Of a stretch of 64,000 nt of DNA, positions 1 to 9,755 are shown one piece after another. The position numbers and the translations under genes are program-made. Origin of the DNA: Bacillus vallismortis (GTDB lineage Bacteria; Bacillota; Bacilli; Bacillales; Bacillaceae); contig NZ_CP026362.1 of the NCBI RefSeq assembly GCF_004116955.1, positions 3,632,001 to 3,696,000 on the forward strand, in the 5' to 3' direction. A model generated the notes under the pieces. It searched no databases, had not been told where the DNA came from, and saw only the letters and a list, made by a program, of their open reading frames with translations. Numbering within the stretch: the stretch's first letter is position 1; each line of letters starts with the position of its first letter.

Positions 1-71
1 CAGTAACGGAAGCGCTGGAACGGCTGAAGCACGCCATAGATGAGTATTTTGAGGGAGGCGTACAGAGATGA
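1..71 (+). CDS. gdpP: GdpP C-terminus (partial, enters from left)
   Basis: An open frame from base 3 ends with the residues YFEGGVQR and a TGA at 69-71 that overlaps the rplI start (ATGA). Position immediately before rplI in Bacillus is occupied by GdpP (YybT), the membrane-bound DHH/DHHA1 phosphodiesterase that degrades c-di-AMP. Only 22 codons are visible, so the identity rests on context, not on domain evidence. Confidence 0.7.
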   Translation, partial: VTEALERLKHAIDEYFEGGVQR

Positions 72-517
72 AGGTTATTTTCTTGCAAGATGTAAAAGGA
101 AAAGGGAAAAAAGGCGAAGTCAAAAACGTAGCAGACGGATATGCGCAAAACTTTCTGGTTAAAAAAGGCCTCGCGGTTGAAGCGAATGCGTCAAACATCA
201 GCGCGCTAAACGGACAAAAGCAGAAAGAGAAGAAAGAAGCCATCGCCGAACTTGAGCAGGCTAAGAGCCTAAAAGAGACTTTAGAAAAACTGACTGTTGA
301 GATCAGCGCGAAATCAGGTGAAGGCGGCCGTTTATTCGGTTCTGTGACTAGCAAGCAAATTGCTGAACAGCTCCAAAAAGACCATAAGATTAAAGTGGAT
401 AAGCGGAAACTTGACCTGCCGGATGGTATTCGCGCGTTAGGTTACACAAACGTGCCTGTGAAGCTGCATCCTGAGGTGCAGGCTGTATTGAAGGTGCATG
501 TGAAAGAAGAAGCTTAA
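68..517 (+). CDS. rplI: 50S ribosomal protein L9
   Basis: The 149-residue product is full length for bacterial L9, which binds domain V of 23S rRNA near the L1 stalk and limits frameshifting. The N-terminal domain opens with [18 protein letters not shown], the conserved rRNA-binding segment rich in Gly and Lys. It is followed by a long charged helix (about residues 41-75) and the C-terminal domain with GRLFGSVT. Its ATG overlaps the stop of the upstream gdpP frame by four bases, so the two are translationally coupled. A ribosome site GGGAGG lies at 55-60. It is followed by two hairpins that end the transcript. Confidence 0.97.
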   Translation: MKVIFLQDVKGKGKKGEVKNVADGYAQNFLVKKGLAVEANASNISALNGQKQKEKKEAIAELEQAKSLKETLEKLTVEISAKSGEGGRLFGSVTSKQIAEQLQKDHKIKVDKRKLDLPDGIRALGYTNVPVKLHPEVQAVLKVHVKEEA

Positions 518-530
518 TAGAAATAGAAAA

Positions 531-610
531 GAGGCTTGGCGCAATCCAAGCCTCTCAGTTGATGACAAAGTCCTAAAACGGTTTTCATTTTAGGGCTTTG
601 TCATTTTTTT
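531..610. terminator. Two tandem terminator hairpins between rplI and yycB
   Basis: GAGGCTTGG pairs with CCAAGCCTC at about 531-556, and a second longer stem (ATGACAAAGTCCTAAAA with its complement, 562-604) runs into eight T residues. The second serves rplI. The converging yycB frame ends at 609, so it may also stop transcription from the other side. Confidence 0.85.
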
Positions 611-1817
611 AGGCTGAATTTCTTTGTCTTCCTGTCTGAAAAATGTATTGATCCCGTCCGGCTCCCAGTCCGGCTGCTCCCATTGCAACCAGGGCAGCAA
701 TGAGAAGGATAAGCGGCATTGTCCATGAATGCGTCTGGTCAAAGAGATAGCCGACAAAGATTGGCCCGATGGCCGCAAGCAGGTAGCCGAAAGACTGTGA
801 CATGCCTGACAGCGCCGCGGCCTGCTGGGCATTTTCACTGCGGAGGCCAATCAAAGTGAGTGCCAGGCTAATGCTGGAGCCTTGTCCGATACCGATAATC
901 ACCATCCAGATGGCAAGAAGTGTGTGGCTGCCGCCTGCCAGCAATCCGCACAGCCCGATGAGGTAAACGGCGATCAGCCCCGCAACAATGCCGCGCTGGT
1001 GTTTCAAGCGGTCTGCGAAAACAGGTGTCAGAAACGTGGAAGGCAGACTCGCAAATTGCATCAGTGACACCATCCATCCGGCTGTTGCCGTATCAATCCC
1101 GTGGGAACGGAGAATTTCGGGAAACCAGGTGATGCTGCTGTAAAACAAAAAGGATTGCAGTCCCATAAAGATGGTGACATACCATGCCATTTTTGAAGCC
1201 CAAATGGAACTGGTTTGAAGCTTTACCGCTTTGTTTGCCGTATCGCGGTGGCGCAGCTGTGGTATCCATATCAGCAATGCGAGTAAAGCCAGCCCGCCCC
1301 ATAGGAGAAAGGCCTGCTTCCATCCGCCAGCCATCTGGGCCGCTAAAGGAACGCTGACACCCGATGCCAAAGCGGCGAATATGTTCATTGATGTTGTATA
1401 CAGGCTGATCATGATCCCTGACTTTTCGGGGTATTTATGTTTGATTAAGCTTGGCAAAAGTACGTTTCCGAGCGCAATTCCGATACCGATGAGTGCCGTT
1501 CCGAAAAACAAAGCGGGAGTATAGCCGGCAGAGCGAACCAAGACGCCGATTAACAGTGCCAAAAGGCCAAGCCATAATGTCCGTTCATTTCCGAGCCGCT
1601 GTCCAAGCTTGGGTGCAAGCGGAGAAAAAACGGCAAACGATAGCAGCGGGAGTGCCGTCAAAAACCCGGCCGCCCCATTGGACATATGCAGCTCTGCCCG
1701 GATTGAGCTGATGACCGGACCGACTGAAGTGATCGCGGGCCGTAAGTTAAACGCAATAAAAATGATGCCGGCGATCAGCCAAAACGATTGGATTTTTTTA
1801 TTTTGTGGATGTGGCAA
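609..1817 (-). CDS. yycB: MFS transporter YycB, CynX/NimT family
   Basis: A 402-residue very hydrophobic protein with about 12 membrane segments. The N-terminal segment FNLRPAITSVGPVI is characteristic of the cyanate/nitroimidazole (CynX/NimT) branch of the major facilitator superfamily; loop 2-3 carries PKLGQRLGNERTLW, resembling the MFS loop motif. The substrate is unknown; the family name derives from E. coli CynX, and there is no cyanase gene nearby. It is transcribed against rplI and stands alone. The ATG start is followed directly by a short basic stretch and the first helix, as expected for an inner-membrane carrier. Confidence 0.9.
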   Translation of the reverse strand: MPHPQNKKIQSFWLIAGIIFIAFNLRPAITSVGPVISSIRAELHMSNGAAGFLTALPLLSFAVFSPLAPKLGQRLGNERTLWLGLLALLIGVLVRSAGYTPALFFGTALIGIGIALGNVLLPSLIKHKYPEKSGIMISLYTTSMNIFAALASGVSVPLAAQMAGGWKQAFLLWGGLALLALLIWIPQLRHRDTANKAVKLQTSSIWASKMAWYVTIFMGLQSFLFYSSITWFPEILRSHGIDTATAGWMVSLMQFASLPSTFLTPVFADRLKHQRGIVAGLIAVYLIGLCGLLAGGSHTLLAIWMVIIGIGQGSSISLALTLIGLRSENAQQAAALSGMSQSFGYLLAAIGPIFVGYLFDQTHSWTMPLILLIAALVAMGAAGLGAGRDQYIFQTGRQRNSA

Positions 1818-1890
1818 AGCAGTTACCTCTTCTTTCTAACATATAATGATTATGATTCCGTAAGACGTAAGCAAGTATGCGAACGAAATG

Positions 1891-2034
1891 CTACGATTGT
1901 TTTTCTTCTTTCTGCAATTCAGCCAACTTGGCCAGCAGGGTATGCTGAGGCATATGCATGATCTGTTCAAGCGGCAGATTCAAGGACGCTGCAAGCTTTT
2001 GTGCAGTTTCAGCAGAAATTTGCAAAGGTCTCAC
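1891..2034 (-). CDS. yycC: Small conserved protein YycC
   Basis: A 47-residue protein, largely helical, without Cys or membrane segments. I place the start at a GTG (2032-2034) because a strong ribosome site, AGAGGAGGGA, lies seven bases upstream on the minus strand; the frame is open further upstream but there is no other site and the added residues look non-coding. It matches the YycC family of Bacillus small proteins as I remember it. Function is unknown. Confidence 0.8.
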   Translation of the reverse strand: MRPLQISAETAQKLAASLNLPLEQIMHMPQHTLLAKLAELQKEEKQS

Positions 2035-2155
2035 AAAAGATCCCTCCTCTCTTCTGTCCATTGTACAAGAATCAGATGGGAAACGTAAGAAGATGTCACA
2101 AAGGAGTGGAGCAATCCGAAAATGCCCGTTATAAAAGAGGTAAAGGAGGGTTCCT

Positions 2156-2359
2156 ATGCACGCGCAGTTGCCATTATTAAGACAAATGCTGATTGAACAC
2201 CAAAAAGACACTCAGAAAGCTGTCACCTTTGAAGAATATGTAGAAGTGAAGCGAAAGCTTCAGGAGCTGATGGGGAAATGTGCTTTATTCGAGGAGTGGG
2301 ACCTGTATCAAAAAGCCGCTGATCTGATGATGCACACAGGCTTCCAATGGATGAAATAA
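2156..2359 (+). CDS. yycD: Small protein YycD
   Basis: A 67-residue predicted soluble helical protein, divergent from yycC, with a good ribosome site (AAAGGAGG at about 2141-2148). No recognised domain; the central part (EEYVEVKRKLQELMGKC) looks amphipathic. The name is assigned from its position between yycC and dnaC in B. subtilis, so treat it as positional. Followed by a strong terminator. Confidence 0.7.
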   Translation: MHAQLPLLRQMLIEHQKDTQKAVTFEEYVEVKRKLQELMGKCALFEEWDLYQKAADLMMHTGFQWMK

Positions 2360-2374
2360 GCGAGTATCGCTAAA

Positions 2375-2402
2375 AAAACCCCCGCTGCAGCGAAGGGTTT
2401 TA
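2375..2402. terminator. Bidirectional terminator
   Basis: AAAACCC pairs with GGGTTTT around an inner CGCTGCAGCG palindrome. A-run on the left and T-run on the right let it serve both yycD and the converging DUF2188 gene. Confidence 0.85.
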
Positions 2403-2406
2403 ATCA

Positions 2407-2607
2407 TTAAAATGAGTGTTCTTCTTCCACATTTTTAAACTTGTCATAAATCACAAGCTTTGCCGGACTGTTTTCTTTTGCCACCTGTTTGGCTTTTTCA
2501 ATTGCGGCGTCCTTAGATGTATACAAAGCTGTCGGCGCCACATTCTCCACTTTGATAAACCAGCCGTCCGCATCGACATTGGGTGTAACGGCATATTCTT
2601 TCATCAT
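2407..2607 (-). CDS. DUF2188-type small protein
   Basis: A 66-residue protein with the pattern GWFIKVENV...ALYTSKDAAIEKAKQVAKENSPAKLVIYDK, typical of the DUF2188 family (beta-beta-alpha-beta; often Y-x-T-K-x-x-A-I-x-x-A). Members are small cytosolic proteins of unknown role. Two adjacent ATG codons follow GAGGAATGAAAT; the first has the better spacing. I could not confidently attach a B. subtilis gene name. Confidence 0.75.
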   Translation of the reverse strand: MMKEYAVTPNVDADGWFIKVENVAPTALYTSKDAAIEKAKQVAKENSPAKLVIYDKFKNVEEEHSF

Positions 2608-2776
2608 ATTTCATTCCTCCCTCACGTTTTATTTCGTATTTCCCGAGCTGTTGCTGTCCAAAACGATCCAATCGGCTAGCTGAAAAAAATAGGAAACCAA
2701 CAAATTTTCTATTTTTTTTCTGCAGAAATGGTAGAATGGGGTTTGGAGATTTTTTAATGAGAGGACGGTGCTTAGC

Positions 2777-4141
2777 ATGACAGACCTTCTAAATGATCGG
2801 CTTCCTCCTCAAAACATAGAAGCCGAACAAGCCGTGTTAGGCGCTATTTTTTTACAGCCGTCTGCTTTAACACTGGCTTCAGAAGTATTGATACCAGATG
2901 ATTTCTATAGAATGTCCCACCAAAAAATCTATAATGCGATGCTGGTGCTCGGTGACCGGGGTGAGCCTGTTGATCTAGTGACGGTTACGTCTGAGCTTGC
3001 GAACACGGAACTGCTGGAAGAAGTGGGCGGCATTTCATATCTGACAGATATCGCAAACTCGGTGCCGACAGCGGCTAACATAGAATATTACGCGAAAATC
3101 GTTGAGGAAAAATCGATTCTTCGCCGATTAATCAGAACCGCGACAACCATCGCTCAAGACGGATATACCCGTGAGGATGAGGTCGAGGATTTACTCAGTG
3201 AAGCGGAAAAAACGATTATGGAAGTGGCACAGCGCAAAAACACGAGTGCCTTCCAAAATATTAAGGACGTCCTTGTCCAGACTTATGACAATATCGAGCA
3301 GCTTCACAATCGAAAAGGCGATATTACGGGAATTCCGACAGGGTTTACAGAACTTGACCGGATGACTGCGGGGTTCCAGCGCAACGACTTGATCATTGTG
3401 GCTGCCCGTCCGTCTGTGGGGAAAACGGCCTTTGCCCTGAACATCGCCCAAAACGTGGCGACCAAGACCGACGAAAGCGTAGCGATTTTCAGTCTTGAGA
3501 TGGGTGCAGAGCAGCTCGTGATGCGTATGCTCTGTGCCGAAGGAAATATCAATGCCCAAAATCTTCGTACCGGAAACCTGACGGAAGAGGATTGGGGCAA
3601 GCTGACGATGGCGATGGGAAGCCTGTCAAACAGCGGAATTTACATCGATGATACACCGGGTATCCGCGTGAGTGAAATCCGCGCCAAGTGCCGCCGTTTA
3701 AAGCAGGAAAGCGGACTCGGCATGATTTTGATCGATTACCTGCAATTGATTCAGGGAAGCGGGCGGTCAAAGGATAACCGTCAGCAGGAAGTATCAGAAA
3801 TTTCCCGTGAGCTGAAGTCGATCGCCAGGGAGCTGCAAGTCCCTGTTATCGCGCTTTCTCAGCTCTCACGTGGTGTTGAGCAGCGTCAGGATAAACGTCC
3901 GATGATGTCTGATATTCGGGAATCAGGAAGTATCGAGCAGGATGCGGATATTGTCGCGTTCCTTTACCGCGATGACTACTATGATAAAGAGAGCGAGAAT
4001 AAAAACATTATCGAAATTATTATTGCCAAACAGCGTAACGGCCCGGTGGGAACCGTGTCTCTTGCGTTCGTAAAAGAATACAATAAGTTCGTCAACCTGG
4101 AACGGCGTTTTGATGACGCAGGTGTTCCGCCTGGCGCATAA
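2777..4141 (+). CDS. dnaC: Replicative DNA helicase DnaC (DnaB family)
   Basis: The hexameric helicase that unwinds the fork ahead of PolC/DnaE; loaded by DnaB-DnaD-DnaI in Bacillus. 454 residues, standard length. The N-terminal helical domain (PPQNIEAEQAVLGAIF) is followed by a RecA-fold motor with Walker A ARPSVGKT at about 210-217, the SLEMG segment, Walker B (MILIDYLQLI) and the LSQLSRGVE motif. I choose the ATG at 2777 rather than an in-frame ATG nine bases upstream because GAGGACGG at 2761-2768 is correctly spaced for it and MTDLLNDRLPPQN is the known N-terminus. It is followed by its own terminator, so it appears monocistronic here. Confidence 0.97.
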   Translation: MTDLLNDRLPPQNIEAEQAVLGAIFLQPSALTLASEVLIPDDFYRMSHQKIYNAMLVLGDRGEPVDLVTVTSELANTELLEEVGGISYLTDIANSVPTAANIEYYAKIVEEKSILRRLIRTATTIAQDGYTREDEVEDLLSEAEKTIMEVAQRKNTSAFQNIKDVLVQTYDNIEQLHNRKGDITGIPTGFTELDRMTAGFQRNDLIIVAARPSVGKTAFALNIAQNVATKTDESVAIFSLEMGAEQLVMRMLCAEGNINAQNLRTGNLTEEDWGKLTMAMGSLSNSGIYIDDTPGIRVSEIRAKCRRLKQESGLGMILIDYLQLIQGSGRSKDNRQQEVSEISRELKSIARELQVPVIALSQLSRGVEQRQDKRPMMSDIRESGSIEQDADIVAFLYRDDYYDKESENKNIIEIIIAKQRNGPVGTVSLAFVKEYNKFVNLERRFDDAGVPPGA

Positions 4142-4169
4142 ACCCCAAGAGCTGATCTTGGGGTTTTTT
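4141..4169 (+). terminator. dnaC terminator
   Basis: AACCCCAAGA, a five-base loop and TCTTGGGG followed by seven T residues: a classical intrinsic terminator that starts at the last base of the dnaC stop codon. Confidence 0.92.
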
Positions 4170-4257
4170 CATTCGAAAGATGGAAGACATTCCGGTCGCT
4201 CAGCGGATGTAAGTTTGAAAGCGTTTTAATAAAATGGTGTAAAAAGGAGATGGTAAC

Positions 4258-4677
4258 ATGGGAAATCGTTTTTCATATTTTCACGCTGCGCAAATCCGGA
4301 TTGCCCGGCCTACGGGCCAGCTAGATGAAATCATTCGTTTTTACGAAGAGGGGCTGGGCTTGAAACGAATCGGAGAATTTTCGCAGCATAACGGATACGA
4401 CGGTGTCATGTACGGCCTCCCGCGTGCTGATTATCATTTGGAATTCACTCAATATGAGGGGGAAAGCAGTGCCCCTGTTCCCCATCCCGACAGTCTCCTC
4501 GTTTTTTATGTGCCTGACGCTGATGAACTGGCAGCGATCACGTCAAAGCTTCAGCACATGGGCTATCAACAGGTGGAATCAGAGAACCCTTACTGGAGCC
4601 ATGGAGGCGTGACGATAGAGGATCCGGACGGCTGGCGAGTCGTTTTTATGAATACAAAAGGGCTATCAGGCAAGTGA
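4258..4677 (+). CDS. yycE: VOC (glyoxalase/bleomycin-resistance) family protein YycE
   Basis: A 139-residue single vicinal-oxygen-chelate unit of paired beta-alpha-beta-beta-beta modules. Visible family marks are IARPTGQLDEIIRFYEEGLGL in the first half and VTIEDPDGWRVVFMN in the second, the usual EDPDG turn ahead of the last strand. Histidine and glutamate residues suited to metal binding are present (HLEFTQ), but reaction and substrate are unknown. A ribosome site AAAAGGAGAT precedes the ATG. Lies between dnaC and purA, as in B. subtilis. Confidence 0.85.
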   Translation: MGNRFSYFHAAQIRIARPTGQLDEIIRFYEEGLGLKRIGEFSQHNGYDGVMYGLPRADYHLEFTQYEGESSAPVPHPDSLLVFYVPDADELAAITSKLQHMGYQQVESENPYWSHGGVTIEDPDGWRVVFMNTKGLSGK

Positions 4678-4754
4678 GACTTTTTTATGGTAAAGGACAA
4701 AAGTTTCGCAAGCTTTTGATGGCAAATCGGTGAGAAAACGCTTCTAAAACGAAT

Positions 4755-4799
4755 GAAAGCGAACAAATATAGATTTACATTAATTTAATGTTCGGATTT
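4755..4799 (+). promoter_or_regulatory. Pair of inverted PurR boxes upstream of purA
   Basis: On the minus strand 4787-4799 reads AAATCCGAACATT, a perfect match to the PurBox consensus AWWWCCGAACWWT. A degenerate copy in the other orientation (GAAAGCGAACAAA, 4755-4767) keeps the CGAAC core. The arrangement of two inverted boxes just upstream of the promoter is that of PurR-repressed purine genes, relieved by PRPP. Confidence 0.85.
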
Positions 4800-4803
4800 A
4801 CAA

Positions 4804-4832
4804 TTGACTTTCTGTTTCTTCACTGATAAACT
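4804..4832 (+). promoter_or_regulatory. purA sigma-A promoter
   Basis: TTGACT, a 17-base spacer and TAAACT, lying immediately downstream of the PurR boxes and about 50 bases before the purA start codon. Confidence 0.75.
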
Positions 4833-4867
4833 TGATTTGTTTGAATAGAATCGTTTTGAAAGGTTAA

Positions 4868-6175
<1,308 letters not shown>

Positions 6176-6189
6176 TAGATCATGCCCTT

Positions 6190-6220
6190 ACAAGCCCCTA
6201 ATTCTGGGGCTTGTTGTTTG
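6190..6220 (+). terminator. purA terminator
   Basis: ACAAGCCCC and GGGGCTTGT form a nine-pair stem with a seven-base loop, followed by a T-rich stretch. Confidence 0.88.
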
Positions 6221-6280
6221 TTTGAAAGCCGCATATAAGTTGGTCTGAGAAAAAAATATGAAAAAAAACCAAAAAAGTTA

Positions 6281-6309
6281 TTGCCACTTCTATTTGTTCG
6301 TGATATTAT
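6281..6309 (+). promoter_or_regulatory. Promoter of the tRNA cluster
   Basis: TTGCCA, exactly 17 bases, then TATTAT, preceded by an A-rich stretch (6250-6276) that resembles an UP element. It sits about 90 bases before the first tRNA. Confidence 0.75.
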
Positions 6310-6399
6310 AAATCTCGTTGTTACGGAAACTGCTTCAATAGAGTACAAGATGAGAACTTGATCCGAGTCGTTTGCTCTATGGAATATCCGGCATATTGA

Positions 6400-6475
6400 G
6401 AGCCATTAGCTCAGTTGGTAGAGCATCTGACTTTTAATCAGAGGGTCGAAGGTTCGAGTCCTTCATGGCTCACCA
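6400..6475 (+). tRNA. tRNA-Lys (anticodon TTT)
   Basis: 76 bases with encoded CCA. The acceptor GAGCCAT pairs with ATGGCTC, the anticodon loop reads CTTTTAA, and the T-loop is GGTTCGAGTCC. First gene of a four-tRNA cluster corresponding to trnY of B. subtilis. Confidence 0.97.
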
Positions 6476-6484
6476 TTTCGTGAA

Positions 6485-6556
6485 GGCCCGTTGGTCAAGC
6501 GGTTAAGACACCGCCCTTTCACGGCGGTAACACGGGTTCGAATCCCGTACGGGTCA
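6485..6556 (+). tRNA. tRNA-Glu (anticodon TTC)
   Basis: 72 bases. The acceptor GGCCCGT pairs with ACGGGTC; the anticodon loop is CTTTCAC. No CCA is encoded: the genomic bases after the discriminator A are TTG, so the end must be added by CCA nucleotidyltransferase. Confidence 0.95.
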
Positions 6557-6637
6557 TTGATTTACTTTAGCGTTATTGCTAAATTCCTTATTTGTCTGTG
6601 AGAGCTGACACGACAGCTCTCCGGGCAATTACTGTAA

Positions 6638-6714
6638 GGTCCGGTAGTTCAGTTGGTTAGAATGCCTGCCTGTCACGCAGGAGGTCGCGGGTTCGAGTCC
6701 CGTCCGGACCGCCA
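6638..6714 (+). tRNA. tRNA-Asp (anticodon GTC)
   Basis: 77 bases including encoded CCA. The acceptor GGTCCGG pairs with CCGGACC, and the anticodon loop reads CTGTCAC. An 81-base gap separates it from tRNA-Glu and contains an AGAGCTG/CAGCTCT hairpin (6601-6620) that may be a processing element. Confidence 0.97.
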
Positions 6715-6749
6715 TTTTACTTTACATAGTAGAGAAAAATAAAACATTT

Positions 6750-6822
<73 letters not shown>

Positions 6823-6830
6823 CTTACCAA

Positions 6831-6859
6831 ACGCATCTGCAATTGTAGGTGCGTTTTTT
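6831..6859 (+). terminator. Terminator of the tRNA cluster
   Basis: ACGCATCTGC and GTAGGTGCGT pair (two imperfect positions) across an AATT loop and run into six T residues. Confidence 0.85.
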
Positions 6860-7204
6860 CTTTTAGGAAAAGGCAAACATGAGAAGTGTTATAATAGAAG
6901 AAAAAGGGAGAACCGGCCCTGCGGCCGGTTCAAAGAAGAAGACGTCATTGATAAAGACGCACTCCTATGAGGGGAGGTTTCAATTGAATGATCATTTTTT
7001 TTAAAAGATTTACCAGTATGACAAAAGAGAAACCATTGGCGGATAAAGGTGAAACATGTGTTTTTTTCTAAACCTTTATTTTTTTTATCTTTTCACCTTA
7101 AACCGTTATAATAGACAAGGACCTATTGTTTACAGGGCCATAAGTGATGAAATGAATAGGATATAGATGAAATGAAGTTATTCGGCAGGAGGAAAATCAA
7201 AATG
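6860..7204 (+). promoter_or_regulatory. Promoter and leader region of the wal operon
   Basis: A perfect TATAAT at 7107-7112 sits in GTTATAATAGA, about 90 bases before walR; its -35 is poor. The same GTTATAATAGA string occurs at 6888-6898. A GC hairpin (AACCGGCC with GGCCGGTT) lies at 6911-6930. AAGGTGAAA (7046-7054) and TTTCACCTT (7091-7099) are a perfect nine-base inverted repeat spanning the -35 zone of the second -10. A tiny frame TTG-AAT-GAT-CAT-TTT-TTT-TAA follows a GGGGAGG near 6970. The main wal promoter is expected here. Confidence 0.6.
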
Positions 7205-7912
7205 ATGGATAAAAAGATCCTTGTAGTAGATGATGAAAAACCGATTGCAGATATATTGGAATTTAACTTAAGAAAAGAAGGCTATGAAGTGCACTGCGCC
7301 CACGACGGAAATGAAGCCGTTGAAATGGTAGAAGAGCTTCAGCCTGATTTAATTCTTTTAGATATTATGCTTCCTAATAAAGACGGCGTTGAAGTGTGCC
7401 GTGAAGTCAGAAAGAAATACGATATGCCGATCATTATGCTGACGGCCAAGGATTCAGAAATTGATAAGGTCATCGGGCTTGAAATCGGTGCGGATGACTA
7501 TGTGACAAAGCCATTCAGCACACGTGAGCTTCTGGCGCGTGTAAAAGCGAACTTGCGCCGACAGCTGACAACAGCGCCTGCGGAGGAAGAGCCGTCCTCT
7601 AACGAGATTCATATCGGTTCTCTCGTCATCTTCCCTGACGCGTACGTCGTATCAAAACGAGATGAAACAATCGAATTGACTCATCGTGAGTTCGAATTGC
7701 TTCATTATTTAGCAAAACATATCGGACAAGTGATGACACGTGAACATTTGCTTCAAACCGTTTGGGGCTATGATTACTTCGGTGATGTCAGAACGGTTGA
7801 CGTAACAGTCCGCCGGCTTCGTGAAAAAATTGAGGACAACCCCAGCCATCCAAACTGGATTGTCACGCGCCGCGGAGTTGGTTATTACTTGAGAAACCCA
7901 GAACAGGACTAA
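7205..7912 (+). CDS. walR: Response regulator WalR (YycF)
   Basis: Essential OmpR-family regulator of cell-wall metabolism genes (autolysins such as lytE, cwlO; repressor of iseA, pdaC). Receiver domain about 1-120 with the acidic pair DDE near residue 10, phospho-acceptor Asp53 in LILLDIMLP and the KP switch lysine in DDYVTKPF; winged-helix DNA-binding domain about 130-233 ([25 protein letters not shown]). 235 residues from ATG 7205; an adjacent ATG at 7202 is nearer the AGGAGG at 7187-7192 and could also be used. A start at 7172 lacks a ribosome site. First gene of walRKHIJ. Confidence 0.97.
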   Translation: MDKKILVVDDEKPIADILEFNLRKEGYEVHCAHDGNEAVEMVEELQPDLILLDIMLPNKDGVEVCREVRKKYDMPIIMLTAKDSEIDKVIGLEIGADDYVTKPFSTRELLARVKANLRRQLTTAPAEEEPSSNEIHIGSLVIFPDAYVVSKRDETIELTHREFELLHYLAKHIGQVMTREHLLQTVWGYDYFGDVRTVDVTVRRLREKIEDNPSHPNWIVTRRGVGYYLRNPEQD

Positions 7913-7919
7913 TGCCCTT

Positions 7920-9755
7920 ATGAATAAGGTTGGTTTTTTTCGGTCGATCCAATTTAAGATTACCTTGATCTATGTGCTTTTGATCATCATTGCCATGCAA
8001 ATCATTGGGGTGTATTTTGTCAATCAGGTCGAGAAATCGCTGATGAGCTCTTATGAACAGTCGCTGAATCAGCGAATCGACAACCTTTCTTACTATATCG
8101 AACAAGAATATAAAAGTGATAACGACAGTACCGTCATCAAGGATGACGTCAGCCGTATTTTGAATGATTTCACGAAAAGTGATGAAGTTCGGGAAATTAG
8201 TTTTGTAGATAAAAGCTATGAAGTGGTCGGTTCATCAAAACCGTATGGTGAGGAAGTAGCAGGGAAACAAACGACTGATCTCATATTTAAAAGGATTTTC
8301 TCTACTAAACAATCGTATTTAAGAAAGTACTATGACCCGAGAAGCAAAATTAGAGTGCTCATTTCCGCAAAGCCCGTCATGACTGAAAACCAAGAAGTTG
8401 TCGGTGCGATCTATGTTGTCGCGAGTATGGAAGAAGTTTTTAACCAAATGAAGACCATCAACACGATACTGGCGTCCGGCACTGGTTTGGCGCTCGTTTT
8501 GACGGCGCTCCTCGGTATTTTTCTGGCGCGAACCATCACCCACCCGCTTTCAGATATGAGAAAGCAGGCGATGGAGCTTGCGAAAGGGAATTTCTCGAGG
8601 AAGGTTAAAAAGTATGGGCATGATGAAATCGGGCAGCTCGCCACCACGTTTAACCACTTAACGAAAGAGCTTGAAGATGCCCAGGCGATGACAGAAGGAG
8701 AACGCAGAAAGCTAGCTTCTGTTATTGCGTATATGACAGACGGCGTTATCGCCACGAATCGTAACGGAGCGATTATTCTCTTAAACAGCCCGGCGCTTGA
8801 GCTGTTGAACGTTTCACGTGAAACAGCTTTAGAAATGCCGATTACGAGTTTGCTGGGGATTCAAGAGAATTATACGTTTGAAGATTTAGTGGAGCAGCAG
8901 GATTCTATGCTGCTTGAAATTGAGCGTGATGATCAATTAACGGTGCTTCGCGTGAATTTCTCTGTGATTCAAAGGGAACATGGCAAAATTGATGGCTTAA
9001 TTGCGGTCATTTACGATGTAACCGAGCAAGAGAAAATGGATCAGGAGCGCAGAGAATTCGTGGCAAATGTATCACACGAGCTGCGGACGCCGCTTACGAC
9101 AATGCGCAGTTATTTAGAAGCGTTAGCCGAAGGCGCGTGGGAAAATAAAGACATTGCCCCGCGTTTCTTAATGGTGACGCAAAATGAAACGGAGCGTATG
9201 ATCCGGCTTGTCAATGACTTGCTTCAGCTTTCCAAATTCGACAGCAAGGATTATCAATTTAACCGGGAATGGATTCAAATTGTCCGGTTTATGTCCCTTA
9301 TTATTGACCGTTTTGAAATGACAAAAGAACAGCATGTGGAATTTATCCGTAATCTGCCGGATAGAAATCTGTATGTTGAGATTGACCAAGATAAAATTAC
9401 GCAGGTGCTTGATAATATTATTTCCAACGCTCTGAAATACTCACCGGAAGGCGGACATGTGACATTCTCAATTGACGTAAATGAAGAGGAAGAGCTTCTC
9501 TATATTAGCGTCAAGGATGAAGGGATCGGTATTCCGAAAAAAGATGTCGAAAAAGTCTTTGACCGCTTCTACAGGGTGGATAAAGCAAGAACGAGAAAGC
9601 TCGGCGGGACCGGTCTCGGACTGGCGATTGCCAGGGAAATGGTTCAGGCGCATGGCGGGGATATTTGGGCGGACAGCATAGAAGGAAAAGGCACGACGAT
9701 TACATTTACTCTTCCATATAAAGAGGAACAAGAGGATGATTGGGATGAAGCGTGA
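7920..9755 (+). CDS. walK: Sensor histidine kinase WalK (YycG)
   Basis: Essential membrane kinase partnering WalR, localised at division sites and sensing cell-wall cleavage products. 611 residues: membrane helix about 13-33, an extracytoplasmic PAS-like domain, second helix about 183-203, HAMP to about 255, cytoplasmic PAS about 265-370, then the kinase core with H-box VANVSHELRTPLTTMRS (His near 391), N-box DNIISNALKYS, G1 DEGIGIP and G2 GGTGLGLAIA. Starts seven bases after the walR stop and overlaps the walH start by 11 bases, so the three are translationally linked. Confidence 0.97.
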   Translation: MNKVGFFRSIQFKITLIYVLLIIIAMQIIGVYFVNQVEKSLMSSYEQSLNQRIDNLSYYIEQEYKSDNDSTVIKDDVSRILNDFTKSDEVREISFVDKSYEVVGSSKPYGEEVAGKQTTDLIFKRIFSTKQSYLRKYYDPRSKIRVLISAKPVMTENQEVVGAIYVVASMEEVFNQMKTINTILASGTGLALVLTALLGIFLARTITHPLSDMRKQAMELAKGNFSRKVKKYGHDEIGQLATTFNHLTKELEDAQAMTEGERRKLASVIAYMTDGVIATNRNGAIILLNSPALELLNVSRETALEMPITSLLGIQENYTFEDLVEQQDSMLLEIERDDQLTVLRVNFSVIQREHGKIDGLIAVIYDVTEQEKMDQERREFVANVSHELRTPLTTMRSYLEALAEGAWENKDIAPRFLMVTQNETERMIRLVNDLLQLSKFDSKDYQFNREWIQIVRFMSLIIDRFEMTKEQHVEFIRNLPDRNLYVEIDQDKITQVLDNIISNALKYSPEGGHVTFSIDVNEEEELLYISVKDEGIGIPKKDVEKVFDRFYRVDKARTRKLGGTGLGLAIAREMVQAHGGDIWADSIEGKGTTITFTLPYKEEQEDDWDEA

